From the NCBI RefSeq assembly GCF_000712075.1, contig NZ_JONW01000002.1, forward strand, positions 95,658-159,657: DNA of 64,000 bases, in the 5' to 3' direction. This stretch comes from Caulobacter sp. UNC358MFTsu5.1 (GTDB lineage: Bacteria > Pseudomonadota > Alphaproteobacteria > Caulobacterales > Caulobacteraceae). Below, in pieces: positions 7,923 through 15,534 of the stretch (position 1 is its first letter; the number at the start of each line of letters is the position of its first letter). The notes beneath the pieces are model-generated. The model was not told where the DNA came from. It saw only the letters and a list, made by a program, of their open reading frames with translations, and did not search any database. The position numbers and the translations under genes are program-made.

Positions 7923-8684
7923 TCAGAACTTCCCGCCGCGCCCCTCGCCGTCCTTGAACCGCGCGGCGCCGGCGCGGGCCTCGCGGCGCAGCGGCTCCAG
8001 CCCGCCGATCCCCTCGACCTTCAGGGCCTCCGCCAGCGAGACGTCCCACTGGGCGAAGGCCGAGGCGCGGTCGGCGCGCAGGCACACCTGCGGGAAGGCG
8101 GCGATCTGGGCCGCCAGGGCCTGGGCGGCGGCCAGGGCCTGGCCCGCCGGGACCACGCGGTCGGCCAGGCCCCAGCTCAGCGCCTCGGCCGCCTCGACCG
8201 CCCGGCCGGTCAGGATCATGTCCAGCGCCCGGCCCTGGCCGACGATGCGCGGAAGGCGCACCGTGCCGCCGTCGATCAGCGGCACGCCCCAGCGCCGGCA
8301 GAACACCCCGAAGATCGCGGCTTCGGAAGCCACCCGCAGGTCGCACCATAGGGCCAGCTCCAGCCCGCCGGCCACCGCGTGGCCCTCGACGGCGGCGATC
8401 ACCGGCTTGGACAGCAGCCGCCGCGTCGGCCCCATCGGACCCTCGCCGACCGGGTCGTAGCGCTCGCCCTCGCCGGAGGCGGCGACGGCCAGGTCGAACC
8501 CGGCGCAGAAGGTCCCGCCCGCCCCGGTCAGCACGGCCACGGCGGCGACCTCGTCGGCCTCGAAGGCGTCGAAGGCGGCGCGCAGTTGCAGGGCCGTCTC
8601 GGGGTTCACCGCGTTGCGTTTCTCCGGGCGGTTGATCGTGACGGTCCAGACCGGGCCGTCGGTGGCGACGTCGACTTCGCTCAT
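7923..8684 (-). CDS. Enoyl-CoA hydratase/isomerase (crotonase) family protein
   Basis: A 253-residue crotonase-fold protein expected to act on acyl-CoA thioesters. The oxyanion-hole segment is seen in GGTFCAGFDLA, and the first catalytic position in AVAGGLELALWCD (Glu retained). The second glutamate, usually within a PE motif in the next helix, appears replaced: the matching stretch reads FGVFCRRWGVPLIDGG. A standard hydratase mechanism is therefore doubtful, and it may be an isomerase or other crotonase. The ATG has AAGGAG upstream. It is the last gene of the minus-strand operon, two bases after mug, which ties it to the acyl-CoA carboxylase at the operon head. Confidence 0.85.
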   Translation of the reverse strand: MSEVDVATDGPVWTVTINRPEKRNAVNPETALQLRAAFDAFEADEVAAVAVLTGAGGTFCAGFDLAVAASGEGERYDPVGEGPMGPTRRLLSKPVIAAVEGHAVAGGLELALWCDLRVASEAAIFGVFCRRWGVPLIDGGTVRLPRIVGQGRALDMILTGRAVEAAEALSWGLADRVVPAGQALAAAQALAAQIAAFPQVCLRADRASAFAQWDVSLAEALKVEGIGGLEPLRREARAGAARFKDGEGRGGKF

Positions 8685-8686
8685 GT

Positions 8687-9199
8687 TCAGGCTCCTTCAG
8701 CCGCCAGGCGCAGCTCGCGATAGGCCGCCACCAGCGCGTCCTGGCTGAAGGCGAGGTTTCGGCCGCTGGGATTGGGCAGGACCCAGGCCACGGCTCCGCC
8801 GAACGGCTCGGCCTGCCGGCCCCAGGGCACGGTCCGGCGGCCCAGCATGGCGCCGTAGGCGGCCTTGCCCAGGAAAGCGACATGGCGCGGCGCCCAGCGG
8901 CGGACCCAGGCCTCGAAGCCGGCGGCGGCGTCCACGAACTCCGACCGCGCCAGGTCGTCGACGCCGGCCGTGGGCCGCTCGACCACGCTGGTGATCCCCA
9001 GGCCGTAGGCCAGCAGGTCGGCGTCGTTCTCCGCCGCGATCAGCGCCGGCGTGAACCCGGCCAGATGCAGGACGCGCCAGAACCGGTTGCCGCGCCCGGC
9101 GAAATGGTGGCCCGAGGCGGCGGCCGACAGTCCCGGGTTCAGCCCGCAGAACACGACCGACAGCCCGGGCGCGACGATGTCCGGAAGCGGCTTAGACAT
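8687..9199 (-). CDS. mug: G/U mismatch-specific uracil/thymine DNA glycosylase (Mug family)
   Basis: A 170-residue enzyme of the Mug/TDG branch of the uracil-DNA glycosylase superfamily, which removes uracil or ethenocytosine from mismatches. Motif 1 is FCGLNPGLSAA (GLNPG as in Mug, with Asn in the catalytic loop). Motif 2 is NPSGRN near residue 145, close to the NPSGLN of Mug. The length matches the family. It overlaps mpg by 8 bases and is 2 bases from the crotonase gene, so translation is probably coupled. Two base-excision glycosylases side by side, facing the SOS cassette, suggest a DNA-damage role for this operon. Confidence 0.88.
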   Translation of the reverse strand: MSKPLPDIVAPGLSVVFCGLNPGLSAAASGHHFAGRGNRFWRVLHLAGFTPALIAAENDADLLAYGLGITSVVERPTAGVDDLARSEFVDAAAGFEAWVRRWAPRHVAFLGKAAYGAMLGRRTVPWGRQAEPFGGAVAWVLPNPSGRNLAFSQDALVAAYRELRLAAEGA

Positions 9200-9785
9200 T
9201 CAGCGCCCTCGTCCCGCTGACGAAGGGACTGCCGCGCACGTAGAAACGCAAGGGCCGGTCGGCGTCTTTCGTGATGCCGATCCGGACGCTGAGCCCGATC
9301 TCGCCGGGCTCGACCTCGTCGCGGCCCAGCCAGAGCGGGCCGTCCGCGCACAGATCGAGACCATCGGCCCACGGTCCTATCTGAAGCGCCCGGCACAGCC
9401 GACCCGGTCCCCGCGCCAGGTCGCGCAGCTTCTCGGTCCCGCGATGGGCCTGCATCAGGGCGAGCCCCTCCAGCGGCTCCAGCGCCCGGATCAGCACCCC
9501 GGCCCCGATGCCGGCCGCCTCGCCGGAGACGTTCAGCATCCAGGACGTGCCGTAGTTCAGATAGACATAGGCGTGCCCGCGCTCGAGGAACATCGGGCGG
9601 GTGCGGGGCGTCATGCCCCGGAACGCGTGGCTGGCCGCGTCGCACAGGACATAGGCCTCGGTCTCGACGATGCGGCCGCTGATCACGCCCTCGGGCGTCT
9701 CGCGCACCACGATCTTGCCGATTAGGAAGCGGGCCAGGGCGGCCGTGTCGACCGGCAGTTCGTCCCGCGAAAGCCGCGTCGTCAC
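9192..9785 (-). CDS. mpg: 3-methyladenine DNA glycosylase (AAG/Mpg family)
   Basis: A 197-residue enzyme of the mammalian-type AAG family that excises alkylated purines. Signs: FLIGKIVV near the N-terminus, GRIVETEAY with the catalytic glutamate, RTRPMFLERGHAYVYLNYG, and ARGPGRLCRALQI. The start is a GTG at 9785 that overlaps the TGA of the carboxylase gene (GTGA), the usual coupled arrangement. The frame remains open far upstream inside the carboxylase gene, but that part is a shadow. This is a repair enzyme within an operon headed by a metabolic gene. Confidence 0.92.
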   Translation of the reverse strand: MTTRLSRDELPVDTAALARFLIGKIVVRETPEGVISGRIVETEAYVLCDAASHAFRGMTPRTRPMFLERGHAYVYLNYGTSWMLNVSGEAAGIGAGVLIRALEPLEGLALMQAHRGTEKLRDLARGPGRLCRALQIGPWADGLDLCADGPLWLGRDEVEPGEIGLSVRIGITKDADRPLRFYVRGSPFVSGTRALNV

Positions 9786-12700
9786 CAACTGTCCACCCGC
9801 ACCTCCCACGGCCGCGTCGTCCCCGCCGCCGCGTCCAGGCCGCCCAGGATCCAGCGGCGGGTGTCGGCCGGATCGATCACGGCGTCGATCTCCAGGGCCG
9901 CGGCCATGCTGGTCGCCTTGCCCGCCGCGTAGAGCTTCGCGACCAACTGGTCGTAGAGCGCCTTCTGGTTGGCGGGATCGGTCTCGGCCTCCAGCTCCTT
10001 GCGATAACCCAGGCGCACGGCGCCCTCCAGGCCCATGCCGCCGAACTCGCCCGTGGGCCAGGCGGCGATGAACAGCGGGGCTTGGAAGCTGCCCCCCGCC
10101 ATGGCCTGGGCGCCCAGGCCGTAACCCTTGCGGGTGACCACGGTCAGCAGCGGCGTGCGCAGCTTGGCGCCGGCGATGAACTGGCGGCTGACCCGCCGCA
10201 CCGCCCCGGCGTCCTCGCTGTCGGGTCCGACCATGAAGCCGGGGGTGTCGCACAGGCTCAGCACCGGCAGGCCGAAGGCGTCGCACAGCTGCAGGAACCG
10301 CGCGGCCTTCTCGGCCCCGTCGCCGTCGATGGCCCCGCCCAGATGCCGGGGATCGTTGGCGATCAGGCCCAAGGGGCGGCCCTCGATCCGCACCAGGCCG
10401 GTGATCATCCCGGCCGCGAAGCCGCCGCGCAGCTCGAGGAACGAGCCGGTGTCGACCAGCCCCGCGATCAGGGCCCGCACGTCGTAGACCCGCAGGCGGT
10501 TCTCCGGCACGGCCCGGCGCAGCAGGCGCTGGTCGGGGCAGGTCCAGTCGGTCACCGCGCCCTGGAAATAGGACAGGGCCTGCTTGGCCAAGCCGGTGGC
10601 GTGGGCCTCGTCGTCGGCCAGGATGTCGATGACGCCGTTGGCCCACTGGTGCGCCGCCGGGCCGATCTGCTCGGGCCGGAACACGCCCAGCCCGCCGCCC
10701 TCGATCATGGCCGGGCCGCCCATGCCCAGGTTTGAGTCCTTGGTGGCGATGATGATCTCCGACAGCCCGGCGATGGCGGCGTTGCCGGCGAAGCAGCGGC
10801 CGGCGACGATGGCGATCTTGGGCACCACGCCCGACAGGGCCGCCAGGCTGCGGAAGGTCGGGACGTCCAGCCCCGCCACCGCCGTGGTGTCGGTGTCGCC
10901 CGGCCGCCCGCCGCCGCCCTCGGCGAACCAGACGATCGGCAGGCGCTGCTGCTCGGCCACGGCCAGCAGGCGGTCGGACTTGCGGTGGTTCATCGCGCCT
11001 TGCGTGCCGGCCAGCACCGTGAAGTCGTAGGCCAGGGCCGCGACCCGGGCCTTGTCCGGCGGGAACAGCGCGCCGTTGACGCTGCCCACCCCGGTGATCA
11101 GGCCGTCGGCGGGCGTGGCGGCGATCAGGTCCTCGGTCGAGCGTCGGCGCTTCTGGGCGGCGATGGCCAGGGCGCCGTATTCCAGGAAGCTGCCGGGATC
11201 GACCAGGTCGTCGATGTTCTCGCGCGCCGTGCGGTGGCCGGTCTTGCGGCGCTTGGCCACCGCCTCGGGCCGGGCCTCGTCCAGGGTGAAGCGGTGGCGG
11301 GCGATGACCTCGGCGTGGTCGGGGCGGATCGCGTCTGGGTCGACGGCTTCGGCCGCCAGAGCCTCGCCGCCCTCGACCTCGGCGGGCTCCAGATAGAGCA
11401 GGGGCTGGCCGGGCCGCACCGGCTCGCCCGGCGAGACCGCGATCCGCACCACCCGGCCGCCGACCTCGGCGTGGACCAGGTGCTCCATCTTCATGGCCTC
11501 CAGCACCGCCACCGCCTGGCCGGGACGCACCAGGTCGCCCTCGACCACCTCGACTGCGCCGACCAGGGCCTGCAGCGGGGCGACGACCGCGCCCGCCTCG
11601 GAGGCGAACGCGGGACCGCCAGCCGGGGCGCCGACGGCCTCGAACAGCCGGCCGGCCTCGCGGTCGATGAAGTCGGTGGTCGCGGTCCCGTCGATCATCG
11701 CCGGCTCGACCAGCAGCACGCGCAGCAGCGGGATGGTGGTGTCGACGCCCTCGATGCGGAACTCGGCCAGGGCCCGCGCCGCGCGTCCCGCCGCCTCGGC
11801 CGGCGTCCGACCGCGCCCCACGACCTTGGCCAGCAGGCTGTCATAGGCGCCGGTGACCACCAGGCCGTCCGCGCCCGCCCCGTCGACCCGCACGCCCGGA
11901 CCGCCGGGCGGCCGGTAGGCGGTGATCGTCCCGGTCGAGGGCTGGGGCGCGCCATCGGCGGCCAGGGTCTCCAGATTGACCCGGCCCTCGATCGCATAGC
12001 CGTGGGCGGGCGGCGTCGTGGCCAGGCCGACGTCCGCCAGGCCGGCCCCGCCGGCCAGCTCGAACTGGGCGCGGACCAGATCGACGCCCGTGACCTCCTC
12101 GGTCACCGTGTGCTCGACCTGGAGCCGGGCGTTGACCTCGATGAAGGCGAACGCTCCATCGGCGCCGACCAGGAACTCCACGGTCGCCAGGGTGCGATAG
12201 CTGGCGCAGAGGCGGACGGCGGCGTCGAACAGGGCGGCGCGGGTCGCGTCCGGCAGGTTCGGGGCGGGGGCGATCTCGACCAGCTTCTGGCGGCGGCGCT
12301 GCAGCGAGCAGTCGCGGTCGCCCACGGCCACCACCTGCAGCCCGTCGCCGGCCACCTGCACCTCGATATGGCGGGCGCCCTCCATCAGCCGCTCGGCGTA
12401 GAGCGCGCCGTCGCCGAACGCCGCCTGGGCCTCGCGGGCGCAGGCCTCGAAGGCGGCCTCCACCTCGCCGGCCTCGCGCACCGGCCGCACGCCGCGCCCG
12501 CCGCCGCCGGCCGCGGCCTTCAGCATCATCGGCCCGTGGTGGGCGAAGAACCGCTGGGCGGCGGGCAGGTCCAGGGCGCCGGTCCCCTCGATCAGGGGCA
12601 CGCCCTTGGCCAGGGCCAGGGAGCGGGCCAGGGCCTTGTCGCCGAAGGTCTCCAGATGGGCGGGCGAGGGGCCGACGAAGGTGATCCCCACCGCCGCGCA

Positions 12701-12994
12701 GGCCCGGGCCAGGGCCGGATTCTCGGCCAGGAAGCCGTAGCCGGGATGCAGGGCGTCGCAGCCGGCGGCCTGGGCGGCGCCCACCACGGCGGCGATGTCG
12801 AGATAGGCGCGCGGACCGGCGCCGGGCAGGGCGGTCGCCGTATCCGCCGCCGCCACGTGCGGGGCGTCGGCCTCGTCGGTCGCGAACACCGCCACGCTGG
12901 CGATCCCCAGCTCCGCCGCCGCCCGCGCGATACGGACGGCGATCTCGCCGCGATTGGCGATCAGAACGCGCTTGAAGGGCAGGGCGAAGGGCAT
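9782..12994 (-). CDS. Single-chain biotin-dependent acyl-CoA carboxylase
   Basis: A 1070-residue enzyme that carries every activity of a biotin carboxylase on one chain. Biotin carboxylase spans about residues 5-450 (RVLIANRGEIAVRI, ATP-grasp loop KAAAGGGGRGVR, FIEVNARLQVEHTVTE). A biotinyl domain lies about 470-535 with VLEAMKME and biotinyl Lys502. The carboxyltransferase spans about 560-1060 (GSFLEYGALA, SLCDTPGFMVG, RKGYGLGAQAM). This order resembles the single-chain long-chain acyl-CoA carboxylases described in Mycobacterium avium and Rhodopseudomonas. The substrate is inferred only as an acyl-CoA. The ATG has GGGAG upstream. It heads the mpg-mug-crotonase operon and faces imuA across about 110 bp. 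Confidence 0.92.
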   Translation of the reverse strand: MPFALPFKRVLIANRGEIAVRIARAAAELGIASVAVFATDEADAPHVAAADTATALPGAGPRAYLDIAAVVGAAQAAGCDALHPGYGFLAENPALARACAAVGITFVGPSPAHLETFGDKALARSLALAKGVPLIEGTGALDLPAAQRFFAHHGPMMLKAAAGGGGRGVRPVREAGEVEAAFEACAREAQAAFGDGALYAERLMEGARHIEVQVAGDGLQVVAVGDRDCSLQRRRQKLVEIAPAPNLPDATRAALFDAAVRLCASYRTLATVEFLVGADGAFAFIEVNARLQVEHTVTEEVTGVDLVRAQFELAGGAGLADVGLATTPPAHGYAIEGRVNLETLAADGAPQPSTGTITAYRPPGGPGVRVDGAGADGLVVTGAYDSLLAKVVGRGRTPAEAAGRAARALAEFRIEGVDTTIPLLRVLLVEPAMIDGTATTDFIDREAGRLFEAVGAPAGGPAFASEAGAVVAPLQALVGAVEVVEGDLVRPGQAVAVLEAMKMEHLVHAEVGGRVVRIAVSPGEPVRPGQPLLYLEPAEVEGGEALAAEAVDPDAIRPDHAEVIARHRFTLDEARPEAVAKRRKTGHRTARENIDDLVDPGSFLEYGALAIAAQKRRRSTEDLIAATPADGLITGVGSVNGALFPPDKARVAALAYDFTVLAGTQGAMNHRKSDRLLAVAEQQRLPIVWFAEGGGGRPGDTDTTAVAGLDVPTFRSLAALSGVVPKIAIVAGRCFAGNAAIAGLSEIIIATKDSNLGMGGPAMIEGGGLGVFRPEQIGPAAHQWANGVIDILADDEAHATGLAKQALSYFQGAVTDWTCPDQRLLRRAVPENRLRVYDVRALIAGLVDTGSFLELRGGFAAGMITGLVRIEGRPLGLIANDPRHLGGAIDGDGAEKAARFLQLCDAFGLPVLSLCDTPGFMVGPDSEDAGAVRRVSRQFIAGAKLRTPLLTVVTRKGYGLGAQAMAGGSFQAPLFIAAWPTGEFGGMGLEGAVRLGYRKELEAETDPANQKALYDQLVAKLYAAGKATSMAAALEIDAVIDPADTRRWILGGLDAAAGTTRPWEVRVDSW

Positions 12995-13048
12995 GGGCGC
13001 TCCCGGTCGGCTTCATACGGCCGTTTGACGCACCATGACGGGCTCCGC

Positions 13049-13088
13049 TTGACTCTCCAACCCCGGAAGATCAGAACAAAAGTGGAAC
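13049..13088 (+). promoter_or_regulatory. SOS promoter with LexA box for imuA
   Basis: GAACAAAAGTGGAAC at 13074-13088 is a perfect alphaproteobacterial LexA operator (GAAC-N7-GAAC, the complement of GTTC-N7-GTTC). TTGACTC at 13049-13055 is a good -35, with a 14-base spacer to a weak -10 (ATCAGAAC) that overlaps the operator. LexA should block the promoter until DNA damage. The imuA ATG is 15 bases downstream; the divergent carboxylase start is 80 bases away. Confidence 0.88.
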
Positions 13089-13103
13089 ATTGGAGATGCG
13101 AGG

Positions 13104-13913
13104 ATGCCCGGGGCGAAACCCGCCCTTTCGGCTTTGAGAGCCCAGATCGCCGCCCTGGAAGCGGGGACTCGGACTCCGCCTCCCGTCCTGCCGTTCGGCG
13201 ATCCGCGCATCGACGGCTGCTTCCCGGCCGGCGGCCTGCAGCGCGGCGGCTGGCACGAGGTGGGCGGTTCCGGGCTGGAGGAGGAGACGGGCGCGGCCCC
13301 GGCCGCCTTCACCGCCCTGATGCTGCGTCCGCTGGCCGCCAAGGGCGCGGTGGTCTGGGTGATGCGGCGCGACGACCTGCACGCGCCGGGCCTGGTCAAT
13401 CTGGGCTTCCCCGTCCAGCGCCTGATCCAGGTGCGGGCCCGCGACGAGGCCGAGGTGCTGGCGGTGCTGGAGGACGCCCTGGCCACGGTGGGCGTCGCCG
13501 CCGCGATCGGCGAGGCCGAAAGCCCCGACCTCAAGGCCGGCCGCCGCCTGCAGCTGGCCTGCGAGCGGCGCGGCGCGACCGGAGTGCTGCTGCGACGGCG
13601 GCCCTATGGCGGACCGGCGGGCAAAGGGCGGGAGGTGTCGGGCGCGGCCGCCCAGACCCGCTGGCGCATCGCCGCCGCGCCCAGCCAGCCGCCGCCCGGC
13701 GAGCCGGGCCTGGGTCCGCCGCGCTGGCGGGCCGAACTCGAACGCTGCCGGGGCGGCCGTCCCGGCGCCTGGATCCTCGAACAAGCGGAGGCCGCCGATG
13801 GCCCGCATCCTTTCCGTCTGGTGTCGCAACTGGCCGATCACGACGTGGCTCCGCCAGCAGCCCCCTCAGTCGCTTCGCGACAGCGCCCCCAAGGGGGGAG
13901 CATCGCCGCCTAG
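13104..13913 (+). CDS. imuA: ImuA, SOS mutagenesis accessory protein
   Basis: A 269-residue RecA/SulA-like protein of the ImuA-ImuB-DnaE2 mutasome, which carries out error-prone synthesis past lesions. Family signs: LPFGDPRIDGCFPAGGLQRGGWHEV, VVWVMRRDDLHAPGL, and LQLACERRGATGVLLRRR. The start is the ATG with GGAG eight bases upstream, right after the LexA box. The last 116 bases overlap imuB in another frame. From about residue 253 onward the protein is encoded by the family B palindromic repeat, which also supplies the stop codon (13911-13913). The native C-terminus was therefore probably altered by the insertion. Confidence 0.93.
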   Translation: MPGAKPALSALRAQIAALEAGTRTPPPVLPFGDPRIDGCFPAGGLQRGGWHEVGGSGLEEETGAAPAAFTALMLRPLAAKGAVVWVMRRDDLHAPGLVNLGFPVQRLIQVRARDEAEVLAVLEDALATVGVAAAIGEAESPDLKAGRRLQLACERRGATGVLLRRRPYGGPAGKGREVSGAAAQTRWRIAAAPSQPPPGEPGLGPPRWRAELERCRGGRPGAWILEQAEAADGPHPFRLVSQLADHDVAPPAAPSVASRQRPQGGSIAA

Positions 13914-15405
13914 ATCCTCCCCCTCCGGGGGAGGTGGCCCGGAGGGCCGGAGGGGGCCATCCCCGCCCGTCGCCCTCCTCGTCTCGGAAGGCGGAACCCG
14001 CCGTCTGGCCGCCGTCGACGACGCGGCCGCGGCCCTGGGCCTGCACATCGGCCAGAAGGCCGCCGACGCCGCGGCCCTGGTTCCGGACCTGGTCACCGCC
14101 GACCACGATCCCGACGGCGACCGCGCGGCGCTGGAGATCCTGTGCGACTGGTGCGTGCGGTTCTCGCCGGCCGTGGCCATCGACGGGCTGGACGGCCTGT
14201 TCCTCGACATCGAGGGCGTCTCGCATCTGTGGGGCGGCGAGGCGGCCATGCTGGACGACCTGCTGGACCGCCTGGCCCGCTGGGGCGCGCCGGCCCGGGG
14301 CGCGGTCGCCGACACCCCCGGCGCGGCCTGGGCCCTGGCCCGCTACGCCCCCGACCGGACGATCGCCCCGCCGGGCGGGCAGGCGGCCCTGCTGGCGTCG
14401 TTGCCGGTGGCCGCCCTGCGCCTGGACGAGGCGGCTCAGGCCCAGCTGCCGCGCCTGGGCCTGTTCCAGACGGGTCAACTGCTGGCCCTGCCCCGCGCCC
14501 AGCTGGCCAAGCGCTTCGGCCTCGGGACGGTGCTGCGCATCGACCAGGCCCTGGGCGCGGCCCGCGAGGCCCTGACCTTCCGCCGTCCCGCCACCCCGTG
14601 GTTCGACCGCCTGGCCTTCTTCGAGCCGATCAGCGCCCTGTCCGACCTGGAGCGGGTGACCGCCGACATCTGCGTCCTGCTGTGCGCGCGGCTGGAGGCC
14701 GAGGGGCAGGGCGCGCGGCGGTTCGAGCTGGTGTTCCACCGCCTGGACGGCAAGGACCAGCCGGTGCGCGTGGGCCTGTCGCGCCCGGGCCGCGACGCCG
14801 TGCGCATCGCCAAGCTGCTGAAGCCGAAGCTGGACGTGGTCGACCCCGGCTTCGGGATCGAGGTCGTCACCCTGTGGGCCGCCGACGTCGAGCCGCTGTC
14901 GACCGCGCAACGGAGTCTGGACGCCGACGGCGGGGTCAGCCTGGAGGAGGGCCTGGCGCCGCTGGTCGACCGACTGATCAACCGCCTGGGCGAGGATCGG
15001 GTCTGGCGCGCCGACCCCCACCAGAGCCACGTCCCGGAACGCTCGGTGGCGCGCCGCGCGCCGCTGGACCCGCTTTCGGAGGACACCTGGGACCCCGACC
15101 GCCCGCGACCGTCCCGCCTGCTGCGCCGGCCCGAGGCCATTGAAGTCATGGCCAAGCTGCCCGACGACCCGCCGGTCCAGTTCCGCTGGCGCGGCAAGTC
15201 GCGCCGCGTGCGCCTGGCCGAGGGCCCCGAACGGATCGGCCAGGAATGGTGGCGCAAGGCCTTCGACGAGGTCGGGCCGGGCAAGGTGCGCGACTATTAC
15301 CGGGTGGAGGACGAGACGGGCGAACGGTTCTGGATCTTCCGGGCCGGGCTGTACGGGGATGGGGAGAAGGCCCCGAAGTGGTGGTTGCATGGCTTGTTCG
15401 GGTAG
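13798..15405 (+). CDS. imuB: ImuB, Y-family polymerase-like mutasome hub
   Basis: A 535-residue relative of Y-family DNA polymerases that in this family lacks polymerase activity and bridges ImuA, DnaE2 and the sliding clamp. The N-terminus MARILSVWCRNWPITTWLRQ and VALLVSEGGTRRLAAVDDAA, with LGLHIGQKAADAAALVPDL, fit the family. Then follow FLDIEGVSHLWGG, helix-hairpin-helix and little-finger regions. Residues 22-54 do not fit: they are translated from the palindromic repeat at 13861-13958, as a Pro/Ser/Gly/Arg-rich insert between the first strand and the next conserved segment. The ATG has CGGAGG six bases upstream. A downstream start is unlikely because the first 21 residues are conserved-looking. 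Confidence 0.93.
   Translation: MARILSVWCRNWPITTWLRQQPPQSLRDSAPKGGASPPRSSPSGGGGPEGRRGPSPPVALLVSEGGTRRLAAVDDAAAALGLHIGQKAADAAALVPDLVTADHDPDGDRAALEILCDWCVRFSPAVAIDGLDGLFLDIEGVSHLWGGEAAMLDDLLDRLARWGAPARGAVADTPGAAWALARYAPDRTIAPPGGQAALLASLPVAALRLDEAAQAQLPRLGLFQTGQLLALPRAQLAKRFGLGTVLRIDQALGAAREALTFRRPATPWFDRLAFFEPISALSDLERVTADICVLLCARLEAEGQGARRFELVFHRLDGKDQPVRVGLSRPGRDAVRIAKLLKPKLDVVDPGFGIEVVTLWAADVEPLSTAQRSLDADGGVSLEEGLAPLVDRLINRLGEDRVWRADPHQSHVPERSVARRAPLDPLSEDTWDPDRPRPSRLLRRPEAIEVMAKLPDDPPVQFRWRGKSRRVRLAEGPERIGQEWWRKAFDEVGPGKVRDYYRVEDETGERFWIFRAGLYGDGEKAPKWWLHGLFG
13861..13958. repeat. Palindromic repeat element, family B copy 2, inside imuA/imuB
   Basis: A 98-base copy of the element at 5020-5121, matching along its whole length with a few substitutions and small gaps. 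It begins exactly on a codon boundary of imuB (codon 22). It is read through in one frame by imuB and stops imuA in another. Confidence 0.9.
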
Positions 15406-15410
15406 ATCGC

Positions 15411-15528
15411 CACTTGCCCCCTACGGGCCTTCGGCCGTCTTCCCCCATAGGGGGAAGAGCTTCGCCTGTTCGGCTCCGCCCCCTACGGGGGCGGACAGGC
15501 CGCGCAGCGGCCAGGTGGGGGCAAGTGC
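15411..15528. repeat. Palindromic repeat element C between imuB and dnaE2
   Basis: A 118-base element whose ends are exact complements (CACTTGCCCCC and GGGGGCAAGTG). It contains internal stems such as TCCCCC/GGGGGA and CGCCCCC/GGGGGCG. It fills almost the whole imuB-dnaE2 gap and may terminate or attenuate transcription between them. It is distinct from families A and B. Confidence 0.8.
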
Positions 15529-15534
15529 GCGCCC

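Noticed and set aside
10985..14575. A long plus-strand frame opposite the acyl-CoA carboxylase running into imuA/imuB
   Set aside because: Low-complexity His/Gln/Gly-rich translation typical of an antisense shadow; the carboxylase motifs on the other strand are unambiguous.
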